A stretch of 64,000 nucleotides of DNA from Bedellia somnulentella (GCA_963576735.1 OY755183.1:14713213-14777212), one strand, 5' to 3'; counted from the first letter of the stretch, positions 1 through 10,712 are shown. Translations and numbers: made by a program. The notes: generated from the letters alone by a model not told the origin.

Positions 1-174
1 AGGCGACTAATGGTATAGGGGCTTTTTAAGTGATTTTGACCCATCACCAAAAACGTTTATTATTATCATCTTTTCCCCAATCAACTTCCAAAAGTGGCTG
101 AGGAATTTATCATTCCAAAGCTCTGGCTACCCCGTTAAGGGATTTATAGCCGTGAGTATATGTATGTATGTATG
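1..174 (+). mobile_element. SINE-A copy, cut by window edge
   Basis: The left window edge removes the head. The body (CCCATCACC, CTTTTCCCC, AAGTGGCTGAGGAATT) and the 3' end (GGGATTTATAGCCGTGAG plus a TATG tail) match the SINE-A consensus seen throughout the window. Confidence 0.85.
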
Positions 175-1505
175 CTTAAACAAAATCTTATATTCACATT
201 TAGCCAGAACATGTTTTCAAGCTTCAGCTTAGAATTTATGAGGCCATTTCTTCTTTCTTCCTCCACTTCTTCGCTAAACTTTTGAAACCCATTTTCGGTA
301 ATAATAGCCGTGAGATACGTATGTATGTAAAATAACTATACACATCTCATCAAGAAAAAGTACCTACTCGTACTCATCTTCTAATAACTACCCAAATGCA
401 TGCTCATAATTATTTGAGTGACGTGTTTAAAACGGGCAACATAATCTTTCAATTAACGTTAGAAGTTTTATAAGCCATATTGACTTAAGCCTCATGTCAT
501 ATACGATCATCATTCTTAATCACTTCTTAATCAATAGGTATTCAGTGTTTTGACAAACGGTTCTTTATAATCAGATCGGTCCGCTATTACTAAACATGGG
601 TCTGTGTACCCTTGTTATTAACAGCTACTTACGAGTATGCTGTCTGACATAAGCTTAGGCCGTGCTCATATCTAATGCGTTTTAATGATTTGAAAATGTT
701 GTATTTATATGATGAAGTTTTTTAAAATTACTTAACATGGAAGAAGTTATAGCCAAATGGTGTCCTATGTATATGATCAATAATCCTTCAGATGGACCAA
801 TCATATAGACATTTTTATATAATTTATTTATTTAATAAGAAAATATGGAAAAGGATTATATCGATTAATTATAACAAATAAATATGAATATTGTATAATA
901 TATGTTGAAAATTAACTCTTAAATAACATCCTTTATAATTAATCCTATTAGATAAATTAACAAAGAAATCAAAATTGACAAGAACAATTACTATTTTTTC
1001 TTTCATCTTGAATGCTGCACCATCTAACTAATATTACCATGATTTAATACGACATTTTGCTATTACTTTTTCTTAAACTCTTAATCAACATTTAATATTA
1101 AACCACATTATAAACGCTGTATGTCTGACAGACACTCAAACGAAACGCATTATGTCAAGCACTCGGTGTCTGATCTCACAACGTCACGTGACGTGCGTAC
1201 GAGACACCATAACTCAATAACAGTAAATAAAATAACACCTTGTCCATCTGTATGATGCACACCGTCAAAAGTAGAACTGCTCTGTGATAACGTTTGTTGA
1301 CGTTTGAAGTTTTATCATTTTAAAATAAAAGCTAAGAAAAACTTAAAGAACACGCTTCTAACTGAAACACTTTTTTCCAGTTTCAAATTGCTCTGGAGCA
1401 TTACTAAGAAGCTATGTTGACTAAAATTCTGCAGAAACATACGAAATAATGAACTCTAAAGGGCATTCAAATGAACATGAAGAAATAATATTAATTAAAA
1501 TTTAG
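175..1505. other. No gene seen; AT-rich spacer
   Basis: I find no coding exon or RNA gene here. The stretch is AT-rich apart from a GC-richer patch near 1130-1215 that holds the 14-bp palindrome ACGTCACGTGACGT (1181-1194). Confidence 0.5.
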
Positions 1506-1735
1506 AATAACACTACCCCTTTCTACCCGCGGGCGTATCGTAAGAGGCGACTAAGGGCATAATGCTTTTTAAGTGATTTTTGGGCGATGTGGTTGGAGAC
1601 CCGTCACCGAAACCTTTATTATTACCATCTTTTCCCCATTCAACTTCCAAAAGTGGCTGAGGAATTTTTCATTCCAAAGCTCTGGCTCCCGTTAAGGGAT
1701 AAATAGCCGTGAGTTTATGTATGTATGTATGTATG
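1506..1735 (+). mobile_element. SINE-A copy
   Basis: Starts near AACACTACCCC and runs through AAGAGGCGACTAAGGG to the GCCGTGAGT plus TATG tail. The head and part of the centre differ from the consensus by small indels. Confidence 0.85.
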
Positions 1736-2035
1736 TTTACGTAAGCGACAAACACCAAACCTCCTATTTCTTCTCAGTCAGTTAAAACAGGTCAGTCAAA
1801 CTCATAAGGAAAAAATGACGATATTATATTATTATAAAAAAGCCGTTGAACAGAATCGGAGCGTAAATATTTATTCGCGCTCACCACATAATTGTCATCC
1901 GCCATTTTAAAAACAAAGACAATTTATTTAGCTGCTCTTTGCTCTATAAAATTTGAATTGTTTATCTCTATTGGAGTTCACCTTAAAGTGATCTCTTTAT
2001 AGTAAGTAAAATAGATCTTAAGCAAAAAATTAGCT

Positions 2036-2224
2036 AAACTAGAATTCCTCAGCCACTTGTGGAAATTTGAGTGAGGAAAAGATAGTAAAAATAAAGGTTG
2101 TTGGTGATGGGTCTCCAACCGCATCGCCCAAAAATCCCTTAAAAGCCCCAATACCGTTAGTCGCCTCTTACATACACCCACCGGAAGAAATGGGGTAGTG
2201 CTATTCTAAGCCGACACTACACAG
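2036..2224 (-). mobile_element. SINE-A copy, 3' truncated
   Basis: The antisense SINE-A head is intact (CGACACTACACAGC at the right). The copy stops at the TTCCTCAGCCACTT region, so the normal 3' hairpin and TATG tail are missing. Confidence 0.85.
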
Positions 2225-2384
2225 CAGTCGTATATCCATAAGCCCCAGCCTTAGTTTAGCAATATCACTACAATATAGAAGTAATAAACCATGACTTACT
2301 TTCACATTATCATCAGTAAATGAATCGTGATGACAGTATTAACTCAGTATTTTCTAAGTTTTTTACGATTGCACATTATAATTG

Positions 2385-2424
2385 AAACAACTATTGATTT
2401 TCGGATATTTTAATCTTTAAGTAT
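2385..2424 (-). repeat. Penelope-type 3' end scrap
   Basis: About 32 bp (GAAACAACTATTGATTTTCG and following bases) match the terminal segment of the Penelope fragment near 44554-44590, so this is probably a severely truncated copy of that family. Confidence 0.45.
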
Positions 2425-3421
2425 TAACTCTCTTTGGTCTCAAAACACAAGAAAGTAGTTTATTCTATCAACATAATAAGGTAATAAACTAATAGCCATT
2501 TAGTGATGGAAATATCCGGTAGCCGTTTCGCAAATAGGCTGAACACGTCAGCCGAAGTAGGATAATGTTGATACAAAGTAATTTGAACAACGGTGCCGCG
2601 ATGTAGGCAAAGTGATTGGGAAATTATTACTTGACGCTAAGGATCATGCTGGGAGATATTTATAATATGAAGGTAGGTTTAAATATTATCTATCTTCTAT
2701 TATTATTTATACTTAAGCTGTACCATAGTCGAAACTGTAAATTTATTAATTATGCTTTAAACACCGATTGAATATGACGGAAACATTAAACAGGATTTCG
2801 CAAGGGTTTCCAGAGCAGCGTTATAAAAACCAACAACTTTTAAATGACTGAACTTATCGCTTCTTCTTTTATGGAGCATCTTACCTTGTCAAAGGCTTTC
2901 TTTTTACAATGATAATGGCATTTGTCCTAAAATTTTATTTCCCCCATTATTTTAAAGATATTTTGGCATGCAATGTTTACGCTACAGTTTCTTTTATCAT
3001 AAAAACAATTTGTCACTAAAAATATCAGGTTCTCACAACAACAAGACAAATGACAAAACTAAAAAAGCAACACAGTAAATATCCAAGGGAATACAATTGT
3101 TATGTGTCAGTTTTCTTTTCATTTGATGAGTGGTGGCGAATCGACTCCATTTTCTCGACGTTCACACATTCCACTTAGCTTTTTACTTGTTGCCTTTTAT
3201 GAATAATCAGTATGGTATTGTTACAGTAAAGTCTTAACTGCTTGGTGGAAAGATATTGGTTTATAATCAACGATGTCTGGGTTAGACACCCCGAACCTGT
3301 ATTATTTTATACTGTACTTATTTTGTAACATGTATAAAAAAATGTCATCGATATTTTTGACTGATTCCTGTAATACTTATTTTACATTATAATAAATAAA
3401 AAACTGTTTAAGTTCATTCAT
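2425..3421. other. No gene recognised
   Basis: No convincing exon. A plus-strand AATAAA cluster near 3388-3400 could be a poly(A) signal, but I see no coding sequence leading to it. Confidence 0.4.
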
Positions 3422-3427
3422 TTTATT
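3422..3427 (-). terminator. Poly(A) signal of the Cys-rich gene
   Basis: The complement reads AATAAA about 155 nt after the stop codon of the Cys-rich ORF. It is the nearest canonical signal and gives a short 3' UTR. Confidence 0.6.
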
Positions 3428-3580
3428 AATAAAAGATAGCAGTACAGTCATATGACCCAATAAGTAATAAAACAATATAAAAAACTAAAACTCTAATATT
3501 AAAATTCCCACCACCAACTTGAATATATAAACTTATTAATTACCAGGAAAAACAAAACATATTATTCTGATCAGTTAAAA

Positions 3581-4819
3581 TTAACGGCATTTACAATCAT
3601 CGCATTTCACAAGATTTTCTCCATCCCAGCATACGCAAATGCAAGGTTTCCCGTCTGTTTTAAAACACTTACATTCAGCCTTTCTACATTTACCATCAGA
3701 ATCACAAACGCAGTCATTACATCTTCGTATTTTTCCAACATCATCACGGCAGAGACAAACACAGAATTTACCATCAGTAGAAATGCAAACGCATTCTTTT
3801 TTGTCACAAGACCCAGCTTCAAGTTCTTGGTTTTCACATTTGCAATCCTTACAAACTTTGATACCACTAGTTCCATCGTCGCAGATACAATCACAAGCTT
3901 TACCTTCAGTTTTAATGCAAACGCAATCAGCCTTATTACATTTCCCATCATCATCACATTGACAATCATCACATCTTTTAAATGTTCCGGATTCGTCTTT
4001 GCATACACAGATGCAGCATTTGCCATCAGTAGGGATACAAACGCATTCTTTTTTCTCACATGAGCTATCTTTAAGTTCTTTATTGTCACATTTGCAATCC
4101 TTGCAAACTTTTATGCCACCATTTCCATCATCGCAGATACAAACACAAGATCTATCTTCAGTTTTAATGCAAAGGCAATTATCCTTATTACATTTCCCAT
4201 CATCATCGCATTGACAATCATCACATTTTTTAAATTTTTCGGATTCGTCTTTGCATACACAGATGCAGCATTTTCCACTAGTAGGGATACAAACGCAACT
4301 TTTTTCTCCAACATTTTCACCTTTGCAATGTTGAATACCTTTTGTATTTACTTTGCATTTACAGCTAAAACATTTTTCATTACTGAATTTCTTATCTCCT
4401 TCAGTAACTTTAGAATCGCACAGGCAGTCACCGCAAATTTTGATATCTTTTCCATCATCTCTGACGCGGATACAAGATTTTCCTTCCGTTTTTACACAAA
4501 CGCATCCAGGTTTTGTACATTTGCCGTCATCACAAGCGCAGTCATTACATTCTTTTAATTTTCCATCTTCATCTCTGCATACACAAATACAACTTTTGCC
4601 TTCAGTTGAAATGCAGATACATTTTATGTCAGATGTAGTTTCACATTTGCAATTTTTGCAGAGTTTGATGTCTTTACAGAAGCAGTAACATATAGGTTCT
4701 TCTACACATTTGCAATGGTCAGTTACAGGTGTTGAAGTTTTAACTTTCTTACAAGAAGCTGTTGAAACGCTTTTATCATCAGATTTAAACGTTTGAGGAT
4801 TAGGCTTGCAGCAAGACAT
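3581..4819 (-). CDS. Cysteine-rich modular protein, metallothionein-like
   Basis: Single coding exon of about 412 residues. I start it at MSCCKPNPQ because AAAC directly precedes that ATG, which is a good insect start context. A longer frame reads 14 codons upstream but crosses a likely splice acceptor (TTGTTTCAG, 4843-4848). About 85 residues (roughly 21%) are Cys, mostly CxC and CxxC, with much Lys and Asp and few aromatics. After a ~66-residue N-terminal part there are four tandem double modules of about 84 residues. Each has an A half (CxCxxTxGKxCxCxC, then CxDCxCD.DGKC) and a B half (CxCxKTEGKxCxCxC, then CxDCxC and a variable linker). There is no signal peptide or membrane segment, so it is probably cytosolic. 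Composition suggests soft-metal binding. This is inference: it is far longer than classical metallothioneins and I do not recognise the family. Module B1 is degenerate (IRVR replaces a CxC). Confidence 0.8.
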   Translation of the reverse strand: MSCCKPNPQTFKSDDKSVSTASCKKVKTSTPVTDHCKCVEEPICYCFCKDIKLCKNCKCETTSDIKCICISTEGKSCICVCRDEDGKLKECNDCACDDGKCTKPGCVCVKTEGKSCIRVRDDGKDIKICGDCLCDSKVTEGDKKFSNEKCFSCKCKVNTKGIQHCKGENVGEKSCVCIPTSGKCCICVCKDESEKFKKCDDCQCDDDGKCNKDNCLCIKTEDRSCVCICDDGNGGIKVCKDCKCDNKELKDSSCEKKECVCIPTDGKCCICVCKDESGTFKRCDDCQCDDDGKCNKADCVCIKTEGKACDCICDDGTSGIKVCKDCKCENQELEAGSCDKKECVCISTDGKFCVCLCRDDVGKIRRCNDCVCDSDGKCRKAECKCFKTDGKPCICVCWDGENLVKCDDCKCR

Positions 4820-5215
4820 GTTTGATAGTTTTTTTATTTGGTCTGAAACAAGGACACACAAAATTATTTAATATAGGAACAACTATATGGAAAAGTTAAG
4901 AGTCGATCTATAAAAAATCAACTGGCGAATCATAATATAATATTACTTTATCATTATCATGTTAGTGATGTAGCCCAGAAATGCATATTAAGGAATAAAT
5001 ATCTACGACCAATTTTTTTTAATAATTAAATATTTAAAAAACAAAACTGACCTAACAGGTCTTAACCAAAGGTGTTATGTTGTGATTGTTACATAAATCG
5101 ACTGGTATAATGTTAAAAATGCACATACTTAGAGTCAAGGCTAAAAATCTCATAAAAAGGATAGACAAATCTTCAGAACTGAAAATTATTGAGCATCATT
5201 TGAAAATATAGTGGG

Positions 5216-5292
5216 GAAAAAAATGAAAACTATAGGATGATTGGTGATGATTCATCACTGATGAGTCGCCTTTTACGACGCCCAAGGAAATA
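5216..5292 (-). repeat. Decayed SINE-A fragment
   Basis: Matches the antisense centre of SINE-A loosely (TTGGTGATGATTC, then GAGTCGCC and TTACGACGCCC). Confidence 0.4.
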
Positions 5293-5324
5293 AATAGAAC
5301 AGTTCTATACTATATATATTTAGC

Positions 5325-5476
5325 TGCTTAGTGTCGGCTTACAAAGGCACTACACCAAAATCTTTTGTTTTACAAACTTTTCCTTACTCAACTTTCAAAA
5401 GTGGCTGAGGAATTTCTTATTCCGAAGTATTGGCTACCCCTTCAAGGGATTTATGGCCGTAAGTAAAATAAGTATG
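5325..5476 (+). mobile_element. SINE-A copy, internal deletion
   Basis: Head TTAGTGTCGGCTTA and 3' part AAGTGGCTGAGGAATT to GGGATTTATGGCCGTAAG are both present, but about 100 bp of the centre is missing. It lies in the leader intron of the Cys-rich gene. Confidence 0.75.
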
Positions 5477-5617
5477 CAGTGCTACATTCGAAACCGTTGC
5501 TAAACAGCTAATATTTACCAAAAAACAAAACTAACTTACCCCAGTCAACAAAACAGCTCCTCAAACAAATGTTTATCACCAAAACAATATGACGTATTAG
5601 TAATTGACTTCACACGT

Positions 5618-5660
5618 CTGACTGATAACTGATATGCTACGGAGCGCTCGCCGCTTATAT
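5618..5660 (-). promoter_or_regulatory. TATA and initiator core promoter of the Cys-rich gene
   Basis: On the minus strand ATATAAG occupies 5660-5654. The arthropod initiator TCAGT follows at 5632-5628, placing +1 about 29-30 nt after the TATA box, the canonical spacing. A second TCAGT lies at 5625-5621. Confidence 0.65.
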
Positions 5661-5680
5661 GACAATACAGTACATGGAAC

Positions 5681-5687
5681 GAGTGCA
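5681..5687 (-). promoter_or_regulatory. Possible metal response element core
   Basis: Reads TGCACTC on the minus strand, matching the MTF-1 site core TGCRCNC, about 50 bp upstream of the predicted start of the Cys-rich gene. It is a single site, and one chance match in such a small interval is not negligible. Confidence 0.3.
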
Positions 5688-5939
5688 AAGTATTGCTCAT
5701 AATACGAGCCGTGTGAAATGCGGAACCATCTACGTCTTTAGTAAATTTTCTACGAAATGTATTAATTAAACTTGTTTGGGTGTTACTCGTAATACGACTT
5801 AAGAAAATAACCTATAACTATACTTACGGTTGTGAATCTTAAAGAGGGGTATGCAGAGTTTAAGAAATAAAATCCTAATTCTTAAAAATTTTCTTTAGCT
5901 ACTTTTAGGAAGTTGCTTGTTATCATGGTCTTAAAATAA

Positions 5940-6050
5940 GTGAGCTTTTTCAGCTAAATCGCTGAGCAATGTGAAAAAAAGACCCGAAACATTAGTCACC
6001 CGTTACGACATCCGTGGAAAAAATTAATTAGTGCTGGTCTAAACCGACAA
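5940..6050 (-). repeat. Decayed SINE-A fragment
   Basis: Faint antisense SINE-A order (AGACCC.., then TTAGTC.CC.TTACGACA, then AAACCGACA). The rest of 5690-6340 shows no gene. Confidence 0.35.
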
Positions 6051-6238
6051 GTACAGCAAAACTATATAATGTGTACTAATAATAATAATATAATAAAAAA
6101 TAGAGTAATAAAAGAGCATGTAATAGAAGATTGATCAATATGAAGGGATAGAAATTAATGTTATGAATACAATATTTATTTGATGCCCGATCAATAAAAG
6201 ATTCGACCCTATCTTACCCCTTTTACAAATCATTTCCT

Positions 6239-6296
6239 TATAAGACTTTCCGGCAATACAGGCGTCTTGGCGCATTTATAAGACTTTCCGGCAACA
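6239..6296. repeat. Short direct duplication
   Basis: TATAAGACTTTCCGGCAA occurs twice, about 38 bp apart. Confidence 0.6.
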
Positions 6297-6341
6297 TAGG
6301 TGCCAATTCATATTTATATAAAGAAAATAGTTAAAGTATAG

Positions 6342-6416
6342 GTCCTACAAAGTGACCATCGATAGTCTCTGCCTACCCCAATGGGAACCAGCGGCGTGGG
6401 TATATGCATGTATATA
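6342..6416 (+). mobile_element. LINE-T 3' end
   Basis: Contains the terminal codons and 3' hairpin of LINE-T (ATCGATAGTCTCTGCC, TACCCCAATGGGAACC, GGCGTGGGTATATG). Only the last ~70 bp were inserted or survive. Confidence 0.75.
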
Positions 6417-6779
6417 GGTCGATGTGAAACACCTTACATAAATGTAAAGCATTTATAGATATTTCAAATAAAGTCAAATTAGAGTGCATAAAATGGTTGG
6501 TTTCACAAAAGTATTAATTTATCTAGGAACTATGGAAAAGTTCTAGCGCTTATTCGCAATACACGTCATACATGTTAGTGCCGTGCGATTCTGGTACAAA
6601 GGTTTTTTTGTGACGTGTGAACTGAATGGCGGTTGTGCGATGACGCATAATTTCTAGAATATATAGATTTAATGCAACATTGTGTAACTTTTAAATTCTA
6701 TTACTCACTAGTAACTGTCCCTTGAGTTAGGTGGGATATAGAAACCACATCACAGGTCATATATGTCCCAACCCGCCCC

Positions 6780-6931
6780 CTGATTATGTATCTTTAGCGA
6801 CCGTCGATTGTGTCGCCAGTTGCACTATTATCGCTGTCAATGTCAAAAAATTGTATGCAATTTGACAGTTTTGACAGCGACAATATTGCAACTTGCGACA
6901 CAATCGTGTTTGCAAAAGATACGTAATCAGG
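6780..6931. mobile_element. Palindromic MITE (~150 bp)
   Basis: Nearly the whole unit is an imperfect inverted repeat. The left arm runs CTGATTATGTATCTTT, then TTGTGTCGCCAGTTGCA, then TGTCAA; the right arm mirrors this and ends AAAGATACGTAATCAG. No ORF of its own; superfamily not assigned. Confidence 0.7.
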
Positions 6932-7187
6932 GTGCCGTGGGATCAAACCTAAGAAAATCCATAGTTTACCAAATATTAAAGTATAAATGCTTTCTATCGT
7001 TTCCACTTTACAAAACTAAAAGGATTGGTTGTGCTTACTATTCAAATTCCTACTATGACAAAACTATTTAAAATAATACGACTATCACAGATTTTAACTT
7101 AGGTAACTTTTTATGTACTCATTATGAAGCGCTGCGGTTGGAAATCAGGTTCATCACAAACCATCCTTTAATTGACATTCAATTCTG

Positions 7188-7272
7188 ACCTTATTTCCAA
7201 ATGTGGCTGAGGAATTTCGTATCAAACTCTGGCTAGTTCTTCTTAAATATTTATTGAGTATATGTATTTACT
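7188..7272 (+). repeat. SINE-A 3' fragment
   Basis: ATGTGGCTGAGGAATTTC, CTCTGGCTA and GAGTATATGTAT are recognisable; the rest is decayed. Confidence 0.6.
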
Positions 7273-7313
7273 TATATTTACGCGTAGATCCAACTCATAG
7301 CTGTGAGCTGTGT

Positions 7314-7553
7314 AGCTCTGTAGTGTCGGCTTAGAATATCACTACCCCATTTCTTCCGGTGGGTGTACGAAAGAGGCGACTAACGGTATTGGGGGCTTTA
7401 AAGGGATTTTGAGCGATGCGGTTGGAGACCCATAACCAAGAACCTTTATTTCACCATCTATTCCCCATGCAACTTCCAAAAAAGGCTGAGGAATTTCTAA
7501 TTCCTTAGCTTTGGCTACCCCTTTCTAGGGATTTATAGCCGTGACTATATGTA
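7314..7553 (+). mobile_element. SINE-A copy
   Basis: Near full length from TGTAGTGTCGGCTTAGAA to GCCGTGACTATATGTAT, with scattered substitutions. Confidence 0.88.
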
Positions 7554-8086
7554 TCCAACTCATTCATACACAAACAATATTATGTCGCATGTTGGCGTCG
7601 TGTAATGAGTGAATGAATATATTTCACGCTACTTATAAATAGTTTCTAAGCTAACCTGACAATGTACATATTAATGAAGAAACAGCCCTTATGTCATACA
7701 CACACATGCGTCTTTATTCCTTCCATGCATAAAATAATACCGACAGAAGCTTCCGTGAATTTTCAAGAGTACGCTAATAAAAGTACTTATTATAACTGAC
7801 TTTTAATTAGTGTCCCTACACTCGTATAACTGTGTCGGTCAATTAAGAACCAAGAAGATATGAAAATTATATCCATTTGCTAGAAATGGCGGATTACGAA
7901 ATAATATATAATTAAGCCTTAGGAAATGTAGTCGACATTTTAATACGTACTTTAATAATTGGCCTTTTAAATTTTCTGCAATTTTAGGTAATTGTGTATG
8001 AATCGTCTAGATGCAATCAAATAACATAAGTAATTACCATATATAATATTGTAGTGTTGGTTTCAAATACGTCTTTAGGAATTTAG

Positions 8087-8215
8087 TGTTGCCATAGAAT
8101 AGCACTATTCCTTCTTTTCCTGTGGGTGGTACTGGTATTGGTTATGGTTCAAAGCGAAAACGGATTTCCCATCACTAAGATTTGTTATACATTCATATTT
8201 TCAACTTAACATCCA
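8087..8215 (+). repeat. Decayed SINE-A head
   Basis: CATAGAATAGCACTATTCC and GTGGGTGGTACTGGTATTGG follow the SINE-A head order; the centre is heavily mutated. Confidence 0.45.
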
Positions 8216-8232
8216 AAAACGCCCGATGAATT

Positions 8233-8330
8233 TAGATCTTTTTGTTCATGAAAACCTCATGTGGGGATTATTACATTATCCCGCCTGTGTCGAAATTTTT
8301 CTTTACTTTATTTATTCTTTATTTATTAGT
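8233..8330 (+). mobile_element. TRE foldback element, deletion derivative
   Basis: A 98-bp minimal copy of the TRE family. It has the constant left end (tagATCTTTTTGTTCATG, CCTCATGTGGGG) joined directly to the tail (CCCGCCTGTGTCGAAATT, TTTCTTTACTTTATTTATTC). Flanking 15-bp direct repeats at 8218-8232 and 8331-8345 (AACGCCCGATGAATT and AACGCCCGAAGAATT) differ at one base. Most of the tRNA-like part is deleted. Confidence 0.7.
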
Positions 8331-8351
8331 AACGCCCGAAGAATTGATAAT

Positions 8352-8553
8352 AATAACATACATACATAAACTCACAGTTATATACTCGTAAATCCCTAGA
8401 AGTTATGCGGAGATAAGATTGTAAAACATTTTTTTGGTGATGGGTCTCCATCATCATCATCAGCATCGCCCAAAAATCATTTAAAAAATCCCAAAACCCG
8501 CCTCTTACGAACACCCGCGGAAAGAAATGGGGTAGCACTATTCCAAGCCAACC
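8352..8553 (-). mobile_element. SINE-A copy
   Basis: Antisense copy from the CATACATACATA tail to CACTATTCCAAGCC. A short ATC/CAT expansion (ATCATCATCATCAGCATCG) has arisen in its centre. Confidence 0.8.
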
Positions 8554-8657
8554 ACTGATAATAATAAAGCTCTAGATATTCCTTTCTGTGATTATAGCCA
8601 TGGGTGTACGGAGGTAATAAGATATAAGTAGTTAGAAGAGCAGTTTCTCAGTTTCAA

Positions 8658-8882
8658 GCTGTGTAGTGTCGGCTTAGAATAGCACTACCCCATTTCTTCC
8701 GGTGGGTGTAAGTAAGAGGCGACTAACGGTATTGGGGCTTTTTAGGTATTTTTGGGCGATGCGCTTGGAGACCCATCACCAACAACCTTTATTTCACCAT
8801 CTTTTCCCCACGCAAATTCCAAAAGTGGCTCTGGCTACCCCTTTTAGGGATTTATAACTGTGGGTATATGTATGTATGTATG
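8658..8882 (+). mobile_element. SINE-A copy
   Basis: Full head and tail, with an internal gap removing the GAGGAATT segment. Confidence 0.9.
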
Positions 8883-9725
8883 TTACTCAGAGACTTTTTT
8901 GGAAATCGAAGGCAACAAAGATGCCATCTCCTATTTTTGAATGCAACATGAGAGATAAAATACTTTCTTCAAGTTCCACTGTTAAAACGTGACCGTGATT
9001 TTAATGGTTATAAACGTAGTTATTTTTAACAGAATATTGCTAAGCGTTATTTCATGTCAGCACACATTTTATTTTTCCAACACTTAGTATCTTTAACAGT
9101 CAGTGATAAAAAGATGGCACTTGACTTAAATTGAATCGTTCAAATTTATTGGTGCAGCTTTCACGGCCTTCTTACTAAAGATTAATTATACACCTTATTG
9201 TTTAACAACGAAGATTTATATTGCAATACCAATAATTCAGTGGATAGGTAATTTATAACAGCCAGAGAATTTTGCTATTTTGCGTTTCAACATTTATCAG
9301 AGAAATGCCATTAAGAATTGATTGCGATTTTTTATCTGCATATTTTTGTGATAAATATAAGTTATTCGTGGAGAACTGGAATACATTTCAGGGTTAATAG
9401 TTGAGAGATAGTTCTTTGGAAATGGTTTAAAGGCCTAAATTACCTAAGATATTAATTTTTGTAGTATGCGAAATAAGTAATAGAAAATTTCTGCATTGAA
9501 ATGACATGGATCCGTTTTTAAAACTACGTATAAATATTAGTAAAATAAGTCAAGGAACTCATTCAGTATAAGTCACGGGAATCTTTATTCACCAATATTA
9601 GTCAATTGCACTCCAGATATAAACATATAACTTGATATTTCAAACAAGCATAACATCAGCCCACTCTTTTCAAATTAGTTTAAGTGAACTCCATACACAC
9701 TTATAAATAATTATTTTATCTGATA
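8883..9725. other. No gene seen
   Basis: AT-rich sequence with no exon, RNA gene or recognisable repeat that I can support. Confidence 0.45.
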
Positions 9726-10307
9726 CTAGCGACCCGCCCCGGCTTCGCACGGGTGCAATGCAAAATATACCTACTACAGAATGTCCTTATACACAACGTT
9801 CACAGCTTTTTGACAAACTGTTCACAGTACTTGATTAAACTCACAACTTAAAACTATACGTATGATTATGAACTAATTGCACTAATTATAGTCCGGTCAA
9901 TTTAGGCCTAAAATAAGGAGGAAGGTTACATTAATTCATAAGAAGCTGAAAATTGGCACAATTGTTCAAAACATGATTATAAATGAAACCTCAAAAGTCC
10001 CCATCGTTCCGAGGTGTGCTAAAAAATTTACACGAGGTCAAAGGGCACAAAAATGAGTTTTTTGCGATTTTAAGCGAAACGGTGAGTTTTTTCGCAAAAC
10101 CACCACACCACAAAATTGTAGATCAGAAAATTCTCTACAAAAAAGATATCAATATTTTTTTTCCTAAAAGCCACCATTTTAAAGATATAACGCGTTGAAA
10201 AGTTCGATCATTGGTAATCTTCATACTTTGCAAACGTACGCCACGTATTAACATCACTTATAAGGTGTTATAAACTAGCTTCTTTACCTCCAACCTCACC
10301 TCAGTAG

Positions 10308-10712
10308 CTGCTCACCAACATTTATTTTGGGTATATTACCAAGTTCAAGTGTGGCTGGGGTTGGAAGTTGGTCGACAATACATTAGAGCCAGTTCTAACT
10401 TTACTTCCACCAGCAGCTGAGAAACTTCTCAACTCAATATTTTGCAACTGTAAAAAATGTTGTAATGCTAAATGTGGATGCAGAAAAGTTGGACTGTTTT
10501 GTTCCCTGGCATGCACAAACTGCCAAGGCCGATCGTGCTCTAATGTTGAGTCAGCTAATCTAGAAGACTCATATGATACCAATGAGGAATCGCTAGTGGG
10601 ACAGTTGATCTGTGAAATAGAAGAAAAAGAAGAAGAAGAAGAACAGGAAGAAGAAGACGAAGAACAAGAAACAGTAATCCTGGAAAATTACGAATCAGAC
10701 GAGGAATATTAA
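10308..10712 (+). CDS. C-terminal exon with CXC-like cysteine domain
   Basis: Open frame of about 134 codons with no internal ATG start, so it reads as a terminal exon or a truncated gene. The order is: a GWGW motif; the segment LTLLPPAAEKLLNSIFCNC; a Cys cluster (CNCKKCCNAKCGC, CSLACTNCQGRSCSN) of the tesmin/TSO1-CXC type; then a long Glu run and an acidic C-terminus ending ESDEEY. The combination WGW..LP..LL..I.CNC..C...C.CRK.GL.C resembles a dispersed arthropod family of uncertain function, recalled from memory. It is followed by AATAAA at 10791-10796. It may be the tail of the transposon's own gene or captured host sequence. The plus-strand codon bias of the GAA/GAAGAA run is repeat-like. 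Confidence 0.6.
   Translation: MLTNIYFGYITKFKCGWGWKLVDNTLEPVLTLLPPAAEKLLNSIFCNCKKCCNAKCGCRKVGLFCSLACTNCQGRSCSNVESANLEDSYDTNEESLVGQLICEIEEKEEEEEQEEEDEEQETVILENYESDEEY

Larger units (their letters stand above)
4820..5630 (-). other. 5' UTR exons and leader intron of the Cys-rich gene
   Basis: Read on the minus strand, a predicted noncoding exon 1 (5630 to 5540) ends in GGG followed by GTAAGT. The intron (5539 to 4843) ends in TTGTTTCAG. Exon 2 starts at 4842, 23 nt before the ATG. Exon 1 contains no ATG. The intron carries a decayed SINE-A copy at 5325-5476 in the opposite orientation. The splice sites are read by eye from consensus; no transcript evidence is available. Confidence 0.6.

Noticed and set aside
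3639..4688. Several plus-strand frames opposite the Cys-rich gene
   Set aside because: They exist because the repeated Cys/Lys/Asp codons lack stops on the complement; they repeat with the same ~250-bp period.
8219..8345. 8.2-kb TRE piece as a broken tRNA gene
   Set aside because: It lacks all tRNA arms except the last 11 bases and is bounded by target duplications, so it is a deletion derivative of TRE.
9983..10198. 71-codon frames in both arms of the long-TIR element
   Set aside because: Identical frames on opposite strands in inverted arms; no domain and no start context. They are by-products of the repeat.
10322..10582. 86-codon minus-strand frame over the CXC ORF
   Set aside because: Shadow of the plus-strand Cys-rich frame, which has clear domain similarity.
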